From NCBI RefSeq assembly GCF_001956985.1, contig NZ_CP019082.1:3720001-3784000 (forward strand): a DNA stretch of 64,000 bases, given 5' to 3'. The position numbers and the translations under genes are program-made. The notes under the pieces are model-generated. The model was not told where the DNA came from. It did no database searches and saw only the letters and a program-made list of their open reading frames with translations. Position 1 is the stretch's first letter. Each line of letters opens with the position of its first letter. Shown one piece after another: positions 62,991-64,000 of this stretch. The stretch is from Paludisphaera borealis (GTDB lineage: Bacteria > Planctomycetota > Planctomycetia > Isosphaerales > Isosphaeraceae).

Positions 62991-63710
62991 TCACTTCAGC
63001 ATCGACTTGAGCTTGCGGAGCTTGGGCGTGATGTAGGTTTCGACGTAGTCGTAGCCGCGATGATTGCGGGCGTAGTCCTGGTGATATTCCTCGGCGGGGT
63101 AGAAGGCCTCGAACGGGACGACCTGGGTCGCGATCGACGAGCGATTCTTTCGCTTGGCGTTCAAGTCGTGGATCGCCTTCTTGGCGGCGTCTTTCTGGGC
63201 TTCGCTGTGATAGAGGATGATCGATCGGTACTGCGGGCCGAAGTCAGGCCCCTGGGAGTCGACGGTGGTCGGGTCGTGGGCGTGCCAGAACAGCTCCAGC
63301 AGCTTGTCGAACGAGACGACGTTGGCGTCGTACTCGATCTGGATCACCTCGGCGTGACCGGTCAGGCCGGTGCTGACCATCTCATACGTCGGGTTGGCGA
63401 CGTTTCCCCCCGAGTACCCTGAGACGACCGACTTGACCCCCGGCAACCGCTCGAACACCGCCTCGGTGCACCAGAAGCAGCCGCCCCCGAACGTCGCCGT
63501 CTCGATCTTCGGCTTGGCCGGCTTGGCCTTGTCCTGCTCGTCGGTCTTGTCTTTGTCCGTGTCCTTCGCCTTGGCCTCGCTCTTCGCCTTGGTGTCGGCT
63601 TTCGGAGCCGGGGCCTCGTCGGACGGCTTCGCGTCTTGGGCAAAGGCCAAGGTCGAGCCCAGCACGACGAGCAGAACGTGGAAGTGGAACGCCCGACGCA
63701 GTGTGCTCAT
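62991..63710 (-). CDS. msrA: exported peptide-methionine (S)-S-oxide reductase
   Basis: This 239-residue enzyme repairs S-sulfoxides of methionine in proteins. An N-terminal signal peptide (HFHVLLVVLGSTLAFA-QDAK) is followed by a roughly 40-residue linker almost entirely of Lys, Asp, Ala and Glu (residues 26-68). The MsrA domain begins at about 70 with GGGCFWC (C78 nucleophile, C81) and continues with GVKSVVSGYSGG, GHAEVIQIEYD and FYPAEEYHQDY. AAGGAG lies before ATG 63710. The export and the charged linker suggest an envelope location, perhaps tethered electrostatically. Confidence 0.92.
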   Translation of the reverse strand: MSTLRRAFHFHVLLVVLGSTLAFAQDAKPSDEAPAPKADTKAKSEAKAKDTDKDKTDEQDKAKPAKPKIETATFGGGCFWCTEAVFERLPGVKSVVSGYSGGNVANPTYEMVSTGLTGHAEVIQIEYDANVVSFDKLLELFWHAHDPTTVDSQGPDFGPQYRSIILYHSEAQKDAAKKAIHDLNAKRKNRSSIATQVVPFEAFYPAEEYHQDYARNHRGYDYVETYITPKLRKLKSMLK

Positions 63711-64000
63711 CGCGAAAGCTCCTTAGAAGTTCGGCTGGCGTTGCCACGGACCTGCGACCAACCTTCCTTCCTCCATTGTCGCCAAGCGCCGGCGGTTTTC
63801 CACCCCCTTGCACCCCTGGACCCAATCGGTCGTCGGCAATTGAGACGGCGATCTTGAGTAAAAAGCTCCGCGGCCGCTTGTAAATTCTGGAAAACACCCA
63901 AGCTCTCACGAACCTCGCATTCGAGAATCACAACGCAATCCACTCATATTCACCATTCTCGCAAAGCTTCTCCCCCGGCTCAAATCCCACAGTCTTTCCA
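63711..64000. other. upstream region of msrA, end of window
   Basis: These 290 bases contain no supported gene. The AT-richer last 130 bases probably hold promoter sequence, but no reliable -35/-10 pair can be named. A minus-strand frame at 63707-63943 lacks a start signal and homology. Confidence 0.4.

Noticed and set aside
1-64000. tRNA or rRNA genes
   Set aside because: Gaps were scanned by eye for cloverleaf-like arms and TTCGAATC-type loops, and nothing convincing was seen. A covariance search would be needed to exclude divergent ones.

Overview
The window is GC-rich bacterial chromosome, most likely from a planctomycete of the Isosphaeraceae type. The evidence is three DUF1559 pseudopilin-like proteins ([10 protein letters not shown]-terminus plus H-X9-DG C-terminus), a DUF1501 Tat protein, a PVC-type cytochrome/dehydrogenase fusion, an LEPLEDR sorting motif, several exported carbohydrate-active enzymes and a sulfatase. 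This assignment is inference from gene content. No rRNA, tRNA, CRISPR array, insertion sequence or prophage was recognised.

Layout. 1-511 is a gene-free leader. 512-4011 is the distal part of the ribosomal protein operon (rpmJ-rpsM-rpsK-rpsD-rpoA-rplQ), followed by a HIT hydrolase. 4638-12626 holds a GH5 glycosidase, a TPR lipoprotein, a DinB-fold enzyme, a lipoprotein esterase, a DUF1559 protein and a Gln-rich LEPLEDR peptide. 12783-18416 holds a SYLF protein, a serine-hydrolase/VanX-like fusion, a DUF1778/GNAT toxin-antitoxin pair and an HtrA-like protease. 18611-25164 holds a DUF4038 glycosidase, a CE15-like esterase and a large hybrid histidine kinase.

25504-29906 (cassette A) and 49339-52547 (cassette B) are two collinear paralogous cassettes on the same strand. 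Each has a DUF1559 protein, a small Cys-containing peptide, a large exported protein of about 375 residues and a small exported protein. The large and small exported proteins share a C-terminal membrane tag ending WMQRRAG. Both cassettes carry the same hairpin at the same position before the Cys-peptide gene, with compensatory base changes. In B the last gene is frameshifted and the Cys peptide is shortened. I consider this the best candidate for an undescribed system.

Between the cassettes lie a lipoprotein, rtcA, rbfA, a three-domain cytochrome c/sugar dehydrogenase/CehA-like protein, a divergent HxlR/PRISE-reductase pair, a methyltransferase, a phosphodiesterase, an SLC13 transporter, a GH172-like protein, a ceramidase-like protein and a TolB-like propeller. 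After cassette B come a DUF1501 protein and a sulfatase, then a minus-strand cluster (61078 to 56004) of secreted and membrane proteins that includes an Asn/Gly/Ala tandem-repeat protein, then a Gfo/Idh/MocA oxidoreductase and an exported MsrA. Two intergenic repeat families occur: a REP-like palindrome at four loci, mostly between convergent genes, and a five-copy GCGATCAAAGCCAAT repeat at 8252-8682.
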